Shown here: piece by piece, positions 12,680 to 25,356 of the stretch
Layout: the number at the start of each line of letters is the position of its first letter
How positions within the stretch are numbered: the stretch's first letter is position 1
Program-made: the position numbers and the translations under genes
The notes under the pieces: model-generated
Told to the model about the DNA's origin: nothing
Databases searched by the model: none
The model's input: only the letters and a program-made list of their open reading frames with translations
DNA from: Cinnamomum chago
Lineage: Eukaryota; Streptophyta; Magnoliopsida; Laurales; Lauraceae
NCBI GenBank assembly: GCA_038049695.1
Contig: CP142451.1
Span: 67,275,501-67,339,500, forward strand
Direction of reading: 5' to 3'
DNA: 64,000 bases

Positions 12680-12718
12680 ATGGAAGCTATAGTTGTCAAA
12701 AAAGAAACCAATGAATTT
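12680..12718 (+). pseudogene. IDM1-like gene fragment, piece 1
   Basis: From an ATG at 12680 the frame reads MEAIVVKKETNEF up to the insertion of H, and continues in the same frame after H at 27074 (DTLKSG). The phrase matches later repeats of the same gene (IVVEEGSEESDILKSG near 30700). An in-frame TAA sits just upstream at 12677, so either this ATG is fortuitous, or a splice junction or breakage lies here. The last five bases AATTT are the target site duplicated by H. Confidence 0.55.
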
Positions 12719-13226
12719 TGATGGGCCAGGCCCAAATGACTCGGCCCACGATGGCGGGTCAGGTCAAAGTGACCCAAGTCTGTGATGAGCCTGGGTCTAA
12801 ATCCACCCATTAAGGGCTGGGTCCAGATCCACTGAATGATAAAGTCAGCGTGTCGTTCCATCTACCTGCTTTACCAAGTCGTGCGGAGGAGTTCTTACCT
12901 GCTCTTCTGTTGAGGGCGGTTCGGAAGACTCCACCAGAATGGAGCGTACATCGCTGGAGAATCGTCCCCATCCGTTAGGGGAAGATTATAAAAAGAGAGT
13001 CCTACCAACACTGGAAAGCAAGCAACTCTTATCTACTTTTACACCCTCGTTGTACTCTTCTGAAGTGTAATCTTTACATTGGAGATTAGTAAATCACCAA
13101 ATTTGAAGTGGACGTAGGTCACACTGACTGAACCACTATAAACCCTCTCTCTCTCTCCATTAATTTTCACATTAATTGTTTTAATCTTGACCGGTGGTGC
13201 CCGAAAACTACTTTTTGGCATCATCA
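12719..13226 (+). repeat. H 5' LTR
   Basis: 508 bp, TGATGGGCC...GGCATCATCA. A TATAAAA box lies at 12987-12993, followed by a CT run (13146-13158). It pairs with 26563-27068. Confidence 0.93.
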
Positions 13227-13229
13227 GTT

Positions 13230-13247
13230 TGGCGCCGTCTGTGGGGA
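13230..13247 (+). promoter_or_regulatory. H primer-binding site
   Basis: TGGCGCCGTCTGTGGGGA starts three bases after the LTR. It begins with TGG, complementary to a tRNA CCA end, and is the form commonly seen in plant Tat-type gypsy elements. The tRNA was not identified here. Confidence 0.85.
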
Positions 13248-13274
13248 CGAAAAGAATTTCCTTTTTCCAAAGCC

Positions 13275-15150
13275 ATGCCGATCACCACAAAGTCAACAAG
13301 GCGACAAGATGGTAATCCCTCACGGGAGGGTGAGGGTAATCCTCCACCGACTAACCCTGCACCGAATGCTCCTACTCCCTCTCCTCAACAGATGCTGGAG
13401 ACCATGCAGCAGCTGGTAACTCAGAACCAGCAGATATTGCAGCTCATGCTTGCAGGGCAGGGAGGAGCACTAGCTGGTGCAGGACCACAGGAAGTACCGC
13501 GCCCAGAGCAACCGGTTGCTCCACGCAGAGGGACACCTCACCCAGGTGCCCGTCCACATGGTGCCCGGGGCCGAGGCGCCGTCCGACACCATCCTCACCT
13601 GGGCGCCCAGGGTCAAGGAACAAACTTGGGCGCCCACGCCCTGGGCGCCCATCCTCATGGCACCCTGGGCGCCCACGCCCAGGGCACTTCTACTGGAGCT
13701 CCCCCTGTCCTCCCACACGGAAGACTCCTGGTCGACCCTCAAGGTCGTGCTCATCTCGACGTGCCTCCACCCCCAGGTGGAGCCCCAGGAGGGTCGCATC
13801 GCGGTGGACTTCCACCTCCTCCCTCTGCTCCCAATGATGAGGATCCTTCTTTTCAGGAGGGGGGAAGTGAAAACCATAGCCTAGAAGATGAGAGTTATCT
13901 CCAAGGCCAGTCCAGAGAGGCCCCCAATTGTTGGGATGAAAAGATAAAGGAAATGCAAAATCAGATTGGAAATGTCTTCAACGCCATGAAGGCACAGGTA
14001 CCAGAATCAATAGACTACCTAGTACAACGAACGAACACACCGTTCAAAACCAGCGTGGCGAACTACCCACTTCCAAAAAAGTTCAAGATGCCAACCATGG
14101 AAACCTTTGACGGGACAAAAGATCCACTGGACCACCTGGAGACTTACAAAACTCTAATGCAACTACACAACATCTCCGACGAGATCATGTGTAGAGCATT
14201 CCCTACCACGTTGAAGGGTTCCGTAAGGCAATGGTTCTCCAGTCTCGCCCCAACCTCCATTTCCACCTTTGCAGAATTGAGTAAGTCCTTCGTGTCACAT
14301 TTCATTGGAGGACGTCGCCACCAGAAGCCCGCTACACACCTGCTCAGCATAAAGCAGGACAAAAATGAAAGCCTCAGGAGCTATCTCACTCGTTTTAACG
14401 AGGAGGTACTCCAAGTAGAAGAGCCCGACGACAAGGTCTCCATGACAGCCTTCCTGGGAGGCCTTCGTTCTTCAAGCTTCCTCTTCTCGGTGATGAAGCG
14501 CCCGCCAAAGAGCTTTCCTGACTGCTGTTAAAAGCCCAGAGGTACATGAATGCTGAGGAAATCACCAGGGCTAGGCGAGGAGAGTCCTCCAGATCAGAGG
14601 GCAAGGGGAAGGAGCGAGACAGAGACGACAGAAAGGAGAACAGCAACAAGCGAAGCAGGACGGAGAGGATACTCGTCAAAGAGAGGCTCGGTCCAGCTCC
14701 TCAGAGAGACAGACAAGCCTTCACCCCCCTCAATGCCGTAGTCGGATACATCTTGTTACAGATCCAAGATGACCCCACGGTCAAATGGCCAGGGAAAATG
14801 AAGTCTTCCCCAAACCGCAGAAATCCAAACAAATACTGTCGCTTTCATCGCGACCATGGCCATGACACCGACGACTGCTATGAACTCAAGAAGCAGATCG
14901 AGGACCTCATCCAGCGTGGACACCTGCGCCAATATGTCGCTAGAAGGGCCCAAGCACCGTCACCACCTCGTCATCAAGAAAATCAACAGCCCTTCGGAGA
15001 GATTCAAACTATCTCCGGGGGATCGGCGGAATCGCTCTCAGCAATGAAGGCCCATGCTAGAAAGGCCAGACACACTGATGAAGCACGCCCGTCCAAAGCG
15101 CCTAGACATGGTGACGGCGAGGTCATTTCCTTCTCAGATAGGGACCTAGA
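13275..15150 (+). mobile_element. H gag region
   Basis: Begins MPITTKSTRRQDGN at the first ATG after the PBS. A Pro/Gly-rich linker (about 13480-13860) is followed by the retrotransposon gag core (FDGTKDPLDHLETYK near 14110, VRQWFSSL near 14225). Then come a basic segment and a CCHC-like zinc knuckle (CRFHRDHGHDTDDCYELK, about 14838-14890). The linker is full of GGGCGCCC palindromes (for example CCTGGGCGCCCAGG at 13598-13611). Gag packages element RNA into particles. It is broken. Confidence 0.85.
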
Positions 15151-15189
15151 AGGAGTACAGCTCCCCCACGACGACCCATTGGTAATCAC

Positions 15190-17150
15190 CCTGACCATCG
15201 CCAATTTCTAGGTGCGTAGGATCTTGGTGGATAGTGGCAGCTCCGCTGATATACTATTCGCAGAGGCTTATGACAAGTTGAGCCTAGGCAGGGAAAGGCT
15301 ACGACCTGTCAAGTCACCTCTCATTGGTTTCTCAGGGGAGAAGATGTACCCCCTGGGAGCAATTACGCTTCCAGTCACCGCGGGAGTAGCACCTCGAAGC
15401 TCCACGATCATGGTCAACTTTCTGGTGATAGACTGCCCGTCAGCTTACAACGTCATATTGGGACGACCTGCTCTCAACACGTTGAAAGCTGTCCCCTCCA
15501 CCTATCACCTCATGCTCCGCTTTCCAACCTCTAATGGAGTCGGAGAGGTCAGGGGAAACCAGGTGGCTGCCAGGGAGTGCTATGTCTCCTCAATAAAGGA
15601 CAAAAAGCAACAAGAGGCATTGCAAATAGAGACCCTTGATCCAAGGGATGACGCCACCATTGAGAGGGGAGAACCAGTCGAAGCACTCACCCCTATGGTC
15701 TTAAATGAAGACCTCCCTGATAGGAGAGTATACATTGGCTCTTTTCTTCCTGAAGATCTGGTCCGCCGTTTGACCAACTTTCTGAAGAACAACATGGACA
15801 TCTTTGCATGGTCGCATGCGGATCTTGAAGGAATTGATCCCGAAGTCGCCACTCACCGCCTCAATGTCGACCCCCGCTACAAGCCTATCCGACAAAAGCT
15901 ACGCGGCGCCTCCACTGAAAGGGCCCAAGCAATGGACAAAGAGGTCGGGAAGCTGATAGAGAATGGAGTTGTGAGGGAGGTGGCATACCCCGAATGGCTC
16001 TCGAATGTTGTGATTGTGACAAAGGCAAATGGGAAGTGGCGCCTATGCGTCGACTTCACTGACCTTAACAAGGCGTGCCCGAAGGACTGCTTCCCGTTGC
16101 CCCGGATTGATCTCCTCATCAACGCCACAGCGGGACATGAACTCCTCTCCTTCCTGGATGCTTATTCTAGATACAACCATATCAACATGCATCCCCCAGA
16201 TCAAGAGAAGACGTCGTTCATCACCCCGAAGGGGACCTATTGCTACAGGGTCATGCCCTTCGGGTTGAAGAATGCAGGTGTAACCTACCAACGCCTGGTG
16301 AACAAAATGTTTCACTCACAGATTGGGCGGACCATGGAGGTTTATGTGACCGACATGCTGGTGAAGAGCCTCACCACCGCAGATCACATCAACCATCTCC
16401 AAGAAACTTTCAGTATTCTCAGGCTCTATCGCATGACGTTGAATCCTAAGAAGTGTGCCTTCGGCGTAGGGTCGGGAAAATTCTTGGGCTTCATGGTCAA
16501 CCAAAGGGGGATAGAGGCGAATCTCGATAAAATCAAGGCTATACTGGACATGAGGTTGCCCACCTCCACCAAGGAGCTACAGCGCCTGAATGGAAGGGTG
16601 GCAGCACTCAGCAGATTTGTCTCCAAGTCTGCAGACAAGTGTTTGCCTTTCTTTAAAATCCTCAGAAAAGCTTTCGAGTGGGGACCTGAGGCTGAGGAGG
16701 CATTCCAAAAGCTTAAAGCATACTTGGCTGCCCCCCCTCTTCTTTCACATGCTGCACCCGGAGAAGTATTATATTTGTACCTCTCTGCTTCCCCCTCAGC
16801 AGTCAGCTCTGTCCTCATCAGAAATCATGATGGAGTGCAGAAGCCCATCTATTATGTAAGCAGAGCATACCGAGGGGCAGAGCCCAGATACTCGGAGCTG
16901 GAAAAACTGGCGCTCGCCCTCATCTCGACATCAAGGCGGTAGCGACATTATTTCCAGAGTGATACAATTGTTGCAGTGACTGATCAACCTTTGAAGAGAA
17001 TACTAGGAAAGCCGGATGTATCCAGGAGACTCGTCAAGTGGGCAGTAGAGCTAGGAGAGTTTGATATCCAGTACCAGCCAAGGGCGGCCGTAAAAGCACA
17101 AGCCCTAGCGGATTTTGTAGCTGAGTTTACACAAATAGAAGAGGAGGCTG
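15190..17150 (+). mobile_element. H protease, reverse transcriptase and RNase H region
   Basis: Aspartic protease motif LVDSGSSADIL near 15222. Reverse transcriptase runs about 15850-16500, with CVDFTDLNKACPKD, VMPFGLKNAG and MEVYVTDMLVKS. Gypsy-type RNase H spans about 16730-17110, ending in ALADFVAEF. The domain order is that of Ty3/gypsy pol. A low-complexity linker after RNase H (17160-17400) again carries the palindrome CCTGGGCGCCCAGG at 17285-17298. The region is broken. Confidence 0.88.
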
Positions 17151-17414
17151 ATGAACTCACCTCGCCCCTCCAAGGCGGCTCGCCACCATGCGAGGACAAC
17201 CAAGGGGTAGCCTGCACATCTCCAGATCTCCAGGCCTCCGCGGGGGACCAGGCACCGCTGGGTACCCAGGGCAGTCCCAGCAGCCCTGGGCGCCCAGGCA
17301 CCCCCGACTGCCCTAGGCGCCAAGGCACTCTCAACCAATGGCAATCAAGCAACTTCTGCCTCGAGCACCCCGTTGCTCCCTGTTTCTCAGTCTGGCGCCC
17401 AGAGTCCCTCGGTA

Positions 17415-17800
17415 CCACTATGGAAACTTTATGTTGATGGCTCCGCGACCAGTAATGGAGGTGGAGCGGGCCTCGTTTTGATCAGTCCCGATGGCACACC
17501 CCTCAAGTATGCAGTGAAGTTCCACTTTACAGCTTCCAACAACGAAGCTGAGTATGAGGCTCTCCTCTCTGGTTTGAAGTTGGCCCTAGAAATGAACGCC
17601 CGATACCTCACCGCTTACAGCGATTCTCAACTGATAGTGAATCATGTAAAGGGCGAGTTCGAAGCAAAGGAAACAAGAATGCAAGATTATCTCAGCATAG
17701 TAAAAAAGTTGATCCTGCAATTCCAGCACTTCAAAATCAGTCATATCCCTCGGGAGAGTAACATTGTTGCCGATGCACTTGCCAGGCTCGCCTCATCCAT
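17415..17800 (+). mobile_element. H second (archaeal-type) RNase H
   Basis: LYVDGSATSNGGGAGLVL, then NNEAEYEALLSGL, SDSQLIVNHV and PRESNIVADALARLA: the D-E-D-D spaced motifs of archaeal-type RNase H. A second RNase H beside the gypsy one is known from the Tat lineage of plant gypsy elements. It supports placing H there. Confidence 0.85.
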
Positions 17801-17869
17801 AGAGACATCACCAGGAGAACCAGCATTCTTGGACACCAGCTCGAACCAAGCTAGTTGAATGAAAGCACT

Positions 17870-19378
17870 GCAAACATCAACTGTGCTACAGCTGAAATGA
17901 GTTGGATGGTCCTAATAAGGGCGTACCTTCAAGAGGGTACACTGCCAGAGGACCCCCTTGAGGCGAGGAAGCTGAGGATGAGAGCTTCCAAGTTTACACT
18001 CTTGCAAGATATCCTCTACGAAAAAGGCTACTCTTTACCACTGTTGAGGTGCCTCTCTCCCGAAGAAGCTGATTATGCCCTGCGGGAAATCCACGATGGG
18101 ATTTGTGGGAACCACTCAGGCGGGCGTTCCCTTGCTCACAAAGCACTTAGGCAAGGTCTCTTTTGGCCCAGCATGCTAGCAGACGCCAAAGAATTTGCCA
18201 GAAAATGTGACAAGTGACAGCGCTTTGCCACTGTGTCAAGGCAGCCCCCTGAGGAACTCACTACCATCATGAGCCGATGGCCTTTCTCCAAGTGGGGAAT
18301 CAACATCCTAGGTCCCCTTCGTGTGGGCAAAGGACAATGCAAATTTGTGGTGGTCGCCATCGACTACTTTACAAAGTGGGCGGAGGCGGAGCCCTTCGCG
18401 AGGATCACAGACTCCGAAGTGAAGGACTTTGTCTTGAAAAACATAGTTTGCCGCTTTGGGATCCCGCATGCGATCGTCAGTGACAATGCAAAACAATTCG
18501 ACAATAGACTTTTCAATTCGTTTTGCTCCGATCTTCAGATAAAGCAGCCCCATTCTAGCCCGGCACATCCACAAGCAAACGGACAGGCAGAGGTCATGGT
18601 GAGAATGGTCCTGCGTAACCTGAAGACAAGGCTCGAAAGAGCGAAGGGACTTTGGGTAGACGAGCTTCCGGGAGTACTATGGGCCTATCGGACCACGCCA
18701 AGAGCTCCAACCGGGGAAACCCCTTTCTCTCTCGCCTTTGGGACTGAGGCAGTCATCCCGGTTGAGATTGGGGTCCACTCTCTTAGGGTCCAGTACCACG
18801 ACCACGACACCAATGAGAAGGGGCTTCGCATCAACCTCGACTTGATGGATGAAGCAAGGGAGATGGCCAACGTCCGCAATGCAGAATATAAGCAGCGCTT
18901 GGCAAAATATTATAACTCAAGAGTAAAGCCTCGCCCCCTCCAACCCGGAGATCTGGTCCTTAAAAAGGTAATCCTTGCCACGAAGGATTCTCGCGAAGGC
19001 AAACTGGGCCCGAATTGGGAAGGTCCTTACCTCATAACAGAGGTGGTAAGACCAGGCACTTATAGGATTCAGAATTCGGAAGGGAAAGTCCTACCTCATC
19101 CAATGGCCAACGTCCACAATGTAGAATATAAACGGCGCATGGCAAAATATTATAACTCAAGAGTAAAGCCTCGCCCCCTCCAACTCGGAGATCTGGTCCT
19201 TAAAAAGGTAATCCTTGCCACGAAGGATTCTCGCGAATGTAAACTGGGCCCGAATTGGGAAGGTCCTTACCTCATAACAGAGGTGGTAAGACCAGGCACT
19301 TATAGGATTCAGAATTCGGAAGGGAAAGTCCTACCTCATCCATGGAATGCAGAGCACCTGAAGAAATATTACCAGTGA
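17870..19378 (+). mobile_element. H integrase region
   Basis: Zinc-binding part about 18080-18220 (IHDGICGNHSGG, CDKCQRF-like). Catalytic core about 18290-18750, with D in VVAIDYFTKWAE, D in IVSDNAKQF and E in QAEVMVRMVL. The C-terminal domain follows (RVKPRPLQPGDLVLKK, KLGPNWEGPYLI). The C-terminal part is present twice in tandem (see separate entry). Integrase inserts element DNA into the host chromosome. The stretch is broken but well preserved. Confidence 0.87.
18863..19342 (+). repeat. 240-bp tandem duplication inside H integrase C-terminus
   Basis: ATGGCCAACGTCC at 18863 recurs at 19103 and the following 240 bp are repeated with few differences. The period equals 80 codons, so the C-terminal domain (about KYYNSRVKPRPLQ to EGKVLPHP) is doubled without changing frame. 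Confidence 0.92.
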
Positions 19379-19520
19379 CACATGAAGGGGAAAAAACAGT
19401 AAAAAAAGGGGAGTTCAATTTTTTTTAGCACTTTGTAAAATGTTCTTTTATCATGAGCAGTGGATAAATAAAGTTCTATATTTTATTCATTCCAATAGTT
19501 AGGCCACAAAATTGCCTTCT

Positions 19521-19521
<1 letters not shown>

Positions 19522-19554
<33 letters not shown>
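19522..19554 (+). repeat. 33-nt poly-A tract
   Basis: An uninterrupted A run 142 bp after the integrase end and 3' of an AATAAA-like signal (near 19466). It may be a slippage-grown run, or a trace of a polyadenylated insert; no element body is attached. Confidence 0.9.
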
Positions 19555-19556
<2 letters not shown>

Positions 19557-19590
19557 ACATGTAATGAAACGTATCAAAGTCTCCTATACC

Positions 19591-22400
19591 CTAGTCACTC
19601 TCATGGCTCCCCTCCTCCTCGCCATCCTCTTCATCCTCCTCGCCATCCTCTGTGTCATCAGGCTCCTCGGTTGGCAAAAAGCCTGAAAGGTCGAGGTCAG
19701 GGAAAGCAGCAGAAATCTTCCCTCGAAGCTCCCCATACCCATCAATGAAGGCATAGGCGACGCCCTCTGCTAGCTCCTTCTCAGCCTGAGAAGCTTTATC
19801 ACACGCCACCTTCATCTCTGTCGCCACGACAGTCTCTCTGAGCGACGCCCTCTCGTGGGTCTGTGCAAGCTCAGCCTCCATGAGCGAAGCCCTCTCGAGG
19901 GCCTTCACCAGCTCAGTCTCTGCCCTGGTCGCCCTCTCGCGGGATGACAAGAGCTCATTCTCTGTCCTTGTTGCCCTCTCGCGGGATGACAAGAGATCAG
20001 CCTCTGCCCTGGTCGCCCTCTCGTGGGCGGACGAGAGCTCGGTCTCGAACCTGGTCGCCCTCTCACGGGCCGTCGCAAGATCAGCCTCGAAAGCTCCCCT
20101 GGCAGCTTCAAGAGCAACAATCTTCCTCTGAGCAATGGAGAGCTCCTTTTGCATGCTCTCATTCTCCTGCTTCAGCTGAGTGTTGTGTCGGGCCCTTGAC
20201 AATAAGCAGACGGACGCAGTGCAAGTCTGGAGCCATAAGAAACAAAGAAAATGAGAGCACACACATAAAAAAAAGTCTGGAGAAAAGGAAACAGAAAGCC
20301 TTTACCTGAGCCAGACCCTCTAAGAACGTATCAATGACCCTCTCGGTACCCAAAGAATTGATCTGCGTGACCTCAGGAGGAAACACAAATCTCCCAAGCT
20401 TTTCTCGAATCACCAGCGGGTTACCCAGCATGGGACCAGTCCAAGTTGGTGCCCCTGCAGAAGTCCACGAGCGTGAGGGACACGAAGGAGGGGCAGAAGG
20501 TACAGCTGGAGAGGAAGACCCCGGAGCAGCAATGGCAGAAGAGGTCGCTGGCAGGGGCAACACTGTGGGAGAGGCCGCCCGACGGGAACACAGCCGTGCC
20601 CCCGCTGAAGGGGTAGATGCGAGAGAGTTGGCCCTGAAAGACACTGGCAGGGAGTTCCCCCTTATGGTGCTGTCTACCCTCGCCGCCTTAGAAGGAGGGG
20701 CACTCCTACTCAAAGGGCGAGCTCCAGAAGGATGGGTACTCTTACTTGAAAGGAGAGCCCCGATCATCTCTCTATCTACTGCTGCAGAAGCAAAAATGTC
20801 ATTTAAGCATGGAATATCAATAAAAAAAAAGGAAAGGAAAGCAGAAGTGAAGAAGTACTTTTTCTTTTCACGGGAGGTATCTGAGAGGGGCCACTAGCCC
20901 CACTAGCTCCGCTGACTCCATCACTCTCTTTGGGTAAGAGAACCCCCAAGTCTTTTTCAGGATAATCCCTCACGGCCTGCAGCTTCCATTCCTGACTCAT
21001 GGAGAGCACCGGCGTATCTACAAAAGGGCAACGGGTAAGCACATAAAGAATATTAATAAAGGGAAAGAGTACAAGTGAGTGGCTTACCAAGTCTCCTGGC
21101 GTCTCCCCATCGAGTTGGCACCAAAGCCCGGTCTGTCTCGGAAGCCCACTCTCCGCCAGCAAATAAGAAACGAGATTTCCAGCTATGGCAGTTAGAGCGC
21201 AATCCTGTAAGCAACTTGTCGCCCCTCGAGGTGAAATAATACCATCCCCTGTTAGGGGCCGGGGACTCGCTCAAGTTATAAGCCGCGTGGAACTCCACTG
21301 GTGAAGCGTCCTCGTCATGCACTCTCCTCCACAATGCAAGGAAACCCAGCAAGACTCTCCATCCATTTGGTGCTAACCGCCCAGGAGTCAGATAAAAGTA
21401 GTGGAGAATACGGCAAATGGAAGAGAGCATGGGAAACCTCAATCCTACCTCAAGCATCTCCTCGTAAATTACAATGTCGCCCGACGAATCGTCACAAGCG
21501 GACTCATCCGCCTCAGCCCAACGGCATAACACCGTGGGGGGAATGTGATAGGCAGCCACAATTCTAAAAACATCACTATCAGTAGTGAGCAAGCTGAAAA
21601 GAGTACTCACCTTGGACCCGTCGTCGTCGACGACCACCTTTCCTCGATATTTTTTACGACGAGAACGTGCCGTGCCCACCTCCGTGGCGCCAGTACTCAC
21701 CTCTCCATCAATTGTAGGCTGGGTCGGACTCCCCACTGCCGGAGTGGGGGCGCCCAAGGAAGGGGCTTCCTGTCCACCACGCCCAACAGCAGCAGGGGCT
21801 GCACGCCCAGCACCAGTAGCAGGGGCTGCACGCCCACTAGTAGCGAAGGCTGCACGCCCAGCAGCAGGGGCGCCCAGGCCCCTGCCTTGCTCGCCGCCCG
21901 CTATCTCGTCGCCGGCGGCCGGGGCACCCCCGCCTGGGGCACCCTATCCAGCCACCACGCCAGCGATGCCAGCAGGTCCAGTAGCAGGGGCGCCCAGGCC
22001 CCCGCCCGACGTCAGCAAGTGCAGCAGTAGGGGCACCCCTTGCCTGGGTGCCCCGTCTCTCCACAGCAGCAAACACGGCAGCAGGGGCGCCCCCTGCCTG
22101 GGCGCCCCGTCTTTCCTCGACAGCCACCGGGTGAGCAGCATGCACAACAGGCTCGGGCGCCCCGGACGTAGCCACCAGGCGAGCAGCAAGCACGGCGGGC
22201 GACGCAGGCGCTGGCCGCCCAGGCTCGGTCGTCCCAGGCGCAGGCCGCCCGGGTGCGGGCAGACTGGCTCCTCGTGCAGGTCCGGCGACGGCGGGCGACG
22301 CAGAGGGAACAGTCGCGCGGGCTGCTCCTTTTCTCCCTCCATTGCCCAGTTCTTCCACTTCTTCTTGGCACCCCAGGGTGGCTGCCTCTTCTTCCATGAT
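19591..22400 (-). mobile_element. H antisense gene block (Tat aORF)
   Basis: Read on the minus strand, opposite to gag-pol. The first block (about 22400-21760) is a Pro/Ala/Gly-rich low-complexity region with repeated GRPAP-like words. The second (21757-21090) holds a conserved segment (YEEMLEVGLRFPML, RILHYFYLTPGRLAPNGWRVLLGF, RGWYYFTSR), matching the 'putative gypsy-type transposon' family (Pfam PF04195, recalled). The last (about 20262-19591) is a heptad-rich coiled coil with repeated RATRAE/RATRTE words and an acidic tail. GT-AG pairs (for example 21087 to 21018) look like short introns. Such antisense genes are known in Tat elements; their function is unknown. Confidence 0.75.
21748..22260. 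repeat. GGGCGCCC-core repeats in H antisense gene
   Basis: GGGCGCCC or GGGGCGCCCAGG occurs at least six times (near 21748, 21868, 21985, 22085, 22098, 22154) within the low-complexity part of the antisense gene. The same core fills the gag linker (13598-13680) and the RNase H linker (17285-17298). Confidence 0.75.
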
Positions 22401-25356
22401 GTTTTTTTTTTTTTAGGAATAAGAAGAAAATGCAAGTAGCTGCCCCTTCTCCTTTATTTCTTTGAACAACAAAGGAATGCAAGTGGCTGCCCTCTCTCCT
22501 TTTTGACAGGCAGAAGATAAAAAGCTCTCTTAGGAAGAAGATGAACAACTAACAAGAAGAAGATAAAAAGAAAAAGCCCCAAATGAAAAGCAAAATGGGC
22601 AAAAGCCCTCTCTATTTATAAACTCTTGCTCTAGGGTTTTCAAAGGAGAAAGAACACTAAGCCAGGAGAACAAAGGAGAAGAGACCTGAGCCACAAGAAC
22701 ACTTCTGAAAAAGTTAAAAAGGGAAAGAATCGTCGGAAGCACTCTTCTTTGGAACCCCGAATGCGGAGATGGATAGTGTTTGGGAAAACAGTAAACGCTC
22801 AGCATGAAAAAGCCTGGATATTCAAAATATCTCCTGTCACTCCCCCGAACCAGAACCTCGAGGGCGGGAATGGGATTTAGCATAAATATATTTTTCTCCA
22901 AAGATCCGCGTGTGTGAAGACAACACATCCCAACACATTCTGAATATTTTGAGGAAGCATTTGTGGCGTTGCGACCCGAAGTTCGTGGCCATCGGATTCC
23001 GCGTCGCACTCAACCTTTAGCATATAGCTATCATATCAGACTGGAGTAACCATCACAATAAATTACAGAGTTGACAGTAACAGGATATTACATTCCCATA
23101 TACGTTCAAGTTACAATTATCAATGTACATTAATTAAGAATCCCAAGAAAAGGCTAATAAAAGCCATACAACAAAAAGCTATAATCACTACCCCAAATAT
23201 GATGTAGCTCCGATGTCAAGCTCAATGTCTACATGACATAGCCGACAAAACAACCTGCAAGGCATGGCTCCACAGCCAACAAAACACTCAACTCGGGGCG
23301 AAGAAATCTGAACCTGAGTACCAAAAGTAGTGGGTCAGACACGACGGTCTGGCAGGTGGATGAAAAGATAATAATATACTGAAGAATAAAATATAAGATA
23401 AATCATGCTATTCGATCAAATGCTGCATATAATTAAACGGGTGCAAAGTCGGGAATCTCGGGGAAAACCTGTATTCATTTCAAGCATGGGTAAAACATGA
23501 ATATCTAATAAAACATGTGTTCATCTACATCATCTATAATCATAGATATTTGACAATCAGGTGTTCGTCTAAAACATGTATAAATATAGTGGTTTGACAA
23601 AACAAACGTTCATTTGAGACTTAGGTAAAAACATAAGTATACAACAAACCAGGTATTCATAGCAGTCTGGCAAAACCAATGTCCATTTGAAACATATGTG
23701 AAAATACGGATATTTAACAAACCGGGTGTTCATTTAAAACATGTGTAACCAAAGAAATCTGACAAAACTAGTGTTCATTTAAACATATTTCAACACATGG
23801 ATATTTAACAAACCGGGTATCATTTAAAACAGGTATAAACGTAGGGATCTGGCAAACAAGTGTCATTTGAAACATATTTCAAAGCATGGATATTTAACAA
23901 TCGGGTAATCATTTAAAACAGGTATAAACATAGGAATCTCACAAGCCAAATGTCATTTAAAACAAAGCACGGATATTTAAGAATTCGGGTATTCATTTAA
24001 AACATGTGTAATCACATAAATCTAGTAAAACCATCGATCGTTTGAAACATATGTAAAAGCATGGGTATTCGCCCAACCGGCATTCATTTAAAACATGTGC
24101 GGGTACAAAGAACAGAAGACAATATAATAATAACTGAATTTACATTGGAGAATATTAACACTTGTTTAAATAACAACTTTCATAAAGGAAACGAATCATT
24201 TATCGGAAAGCAAGTAAGCAATATAAAACATGTCGGATATCCAAGGAATCGGGAACTGGCAAGATGGCAATCACAAGAAGCTAAGTCCTCTATCACCGAA
24301 GTGACAAGAGTATAACGGGACGTTGGTCTCAGTCACACAAGGTGAGGAGACTCAACACAAATCATATATACAATATAAATACACGGGAACGGGACCACGG
24401 TAGCGAATCGGGTATCAGGACGGGACCACGGCAATAACCGGGTATCGGGATCCAAAATACAGCTGGCGGGACGGGAGAGGGATCTCCAAGTCGGTGGATC
24501 AAACCGACAAGGTATCCAAGCTTAGTGATGCCGACTCATAGGTCAAATAACAAAGTGGGACATATGCAAGTAAATCAAGTACAATAAATAAACGGGTAAA
24601 ACGGGGGTGCTCAAGGGCACACTGTCACATCATGTCGGGCAATACATTTCGGGACAAATAACTGTTACTAGTGTAATTTCAATGCTTTCGGGAAACAAGT
24701 CATGTGATGTAAATCTCGGGAAATGAGGAAATATAATGCACTATACCATTTCGGGAAGAATATTGATTTCAAGATCTATTTAAGTGAATAGGGGTCCCGT
24801 ATGTCGATTATAATAATTACTTGGTACTCCTTGAGTTTGAAGACATTCCGGGCTCCTTATGCACTTTTACTATTTTCACAACTTAAAATGAGCTTATGGG
24901 TAGTACTAGATGTTACAATAGCAAAAATGAAGATTATAAACGGTCCATCCTAGGCATGACATTAATCCGGAAACATCGAGCAACCTATTCAGTCACCGAA
25001 AGGAATAGAATTCGCGATAACCAACGGAAAGACTTGTGTTTAGATATAAAGAAGATATCGCGTCGTTCCATCCCGTTCAAGATTGAAATGGATTGAACTT
25101 CGATGCCACCGAACCAACCGTGAGGCGTGTCGGCTCAAGACATTCTCACACATGGTCCAAACAGTCCAAAAAGGGTAGCCAGTGTCCCACCTAAAACCGA
25201 GAATCAGTGCCTAGATCATCACCATTCTTTCCTTTTAGTTCCCTAGTCTTAGAGACATTAGATTAGGGTACAATTGGTCTTAACACTAAGGTATATACCC
25301 CAAGGACTCATAGAAAGCCCAAAGGTTTCAAAAAAAACAATATCAAATTTCACTGA

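Noticed and set aside
13470-13877. Long frames opposite and beside gag in H
   Set aside because: They are shadows of the GC-rich gag linker and have no family resemblance.
22962-22980. TGTGGCGTTGCGACCC as the left end of LTR C
   Set aside because: Similarity to E extends further left, and TGTCACTCCCCCGAACC at 22835 gives an exact TCTCC duplication; 22962 gives none.
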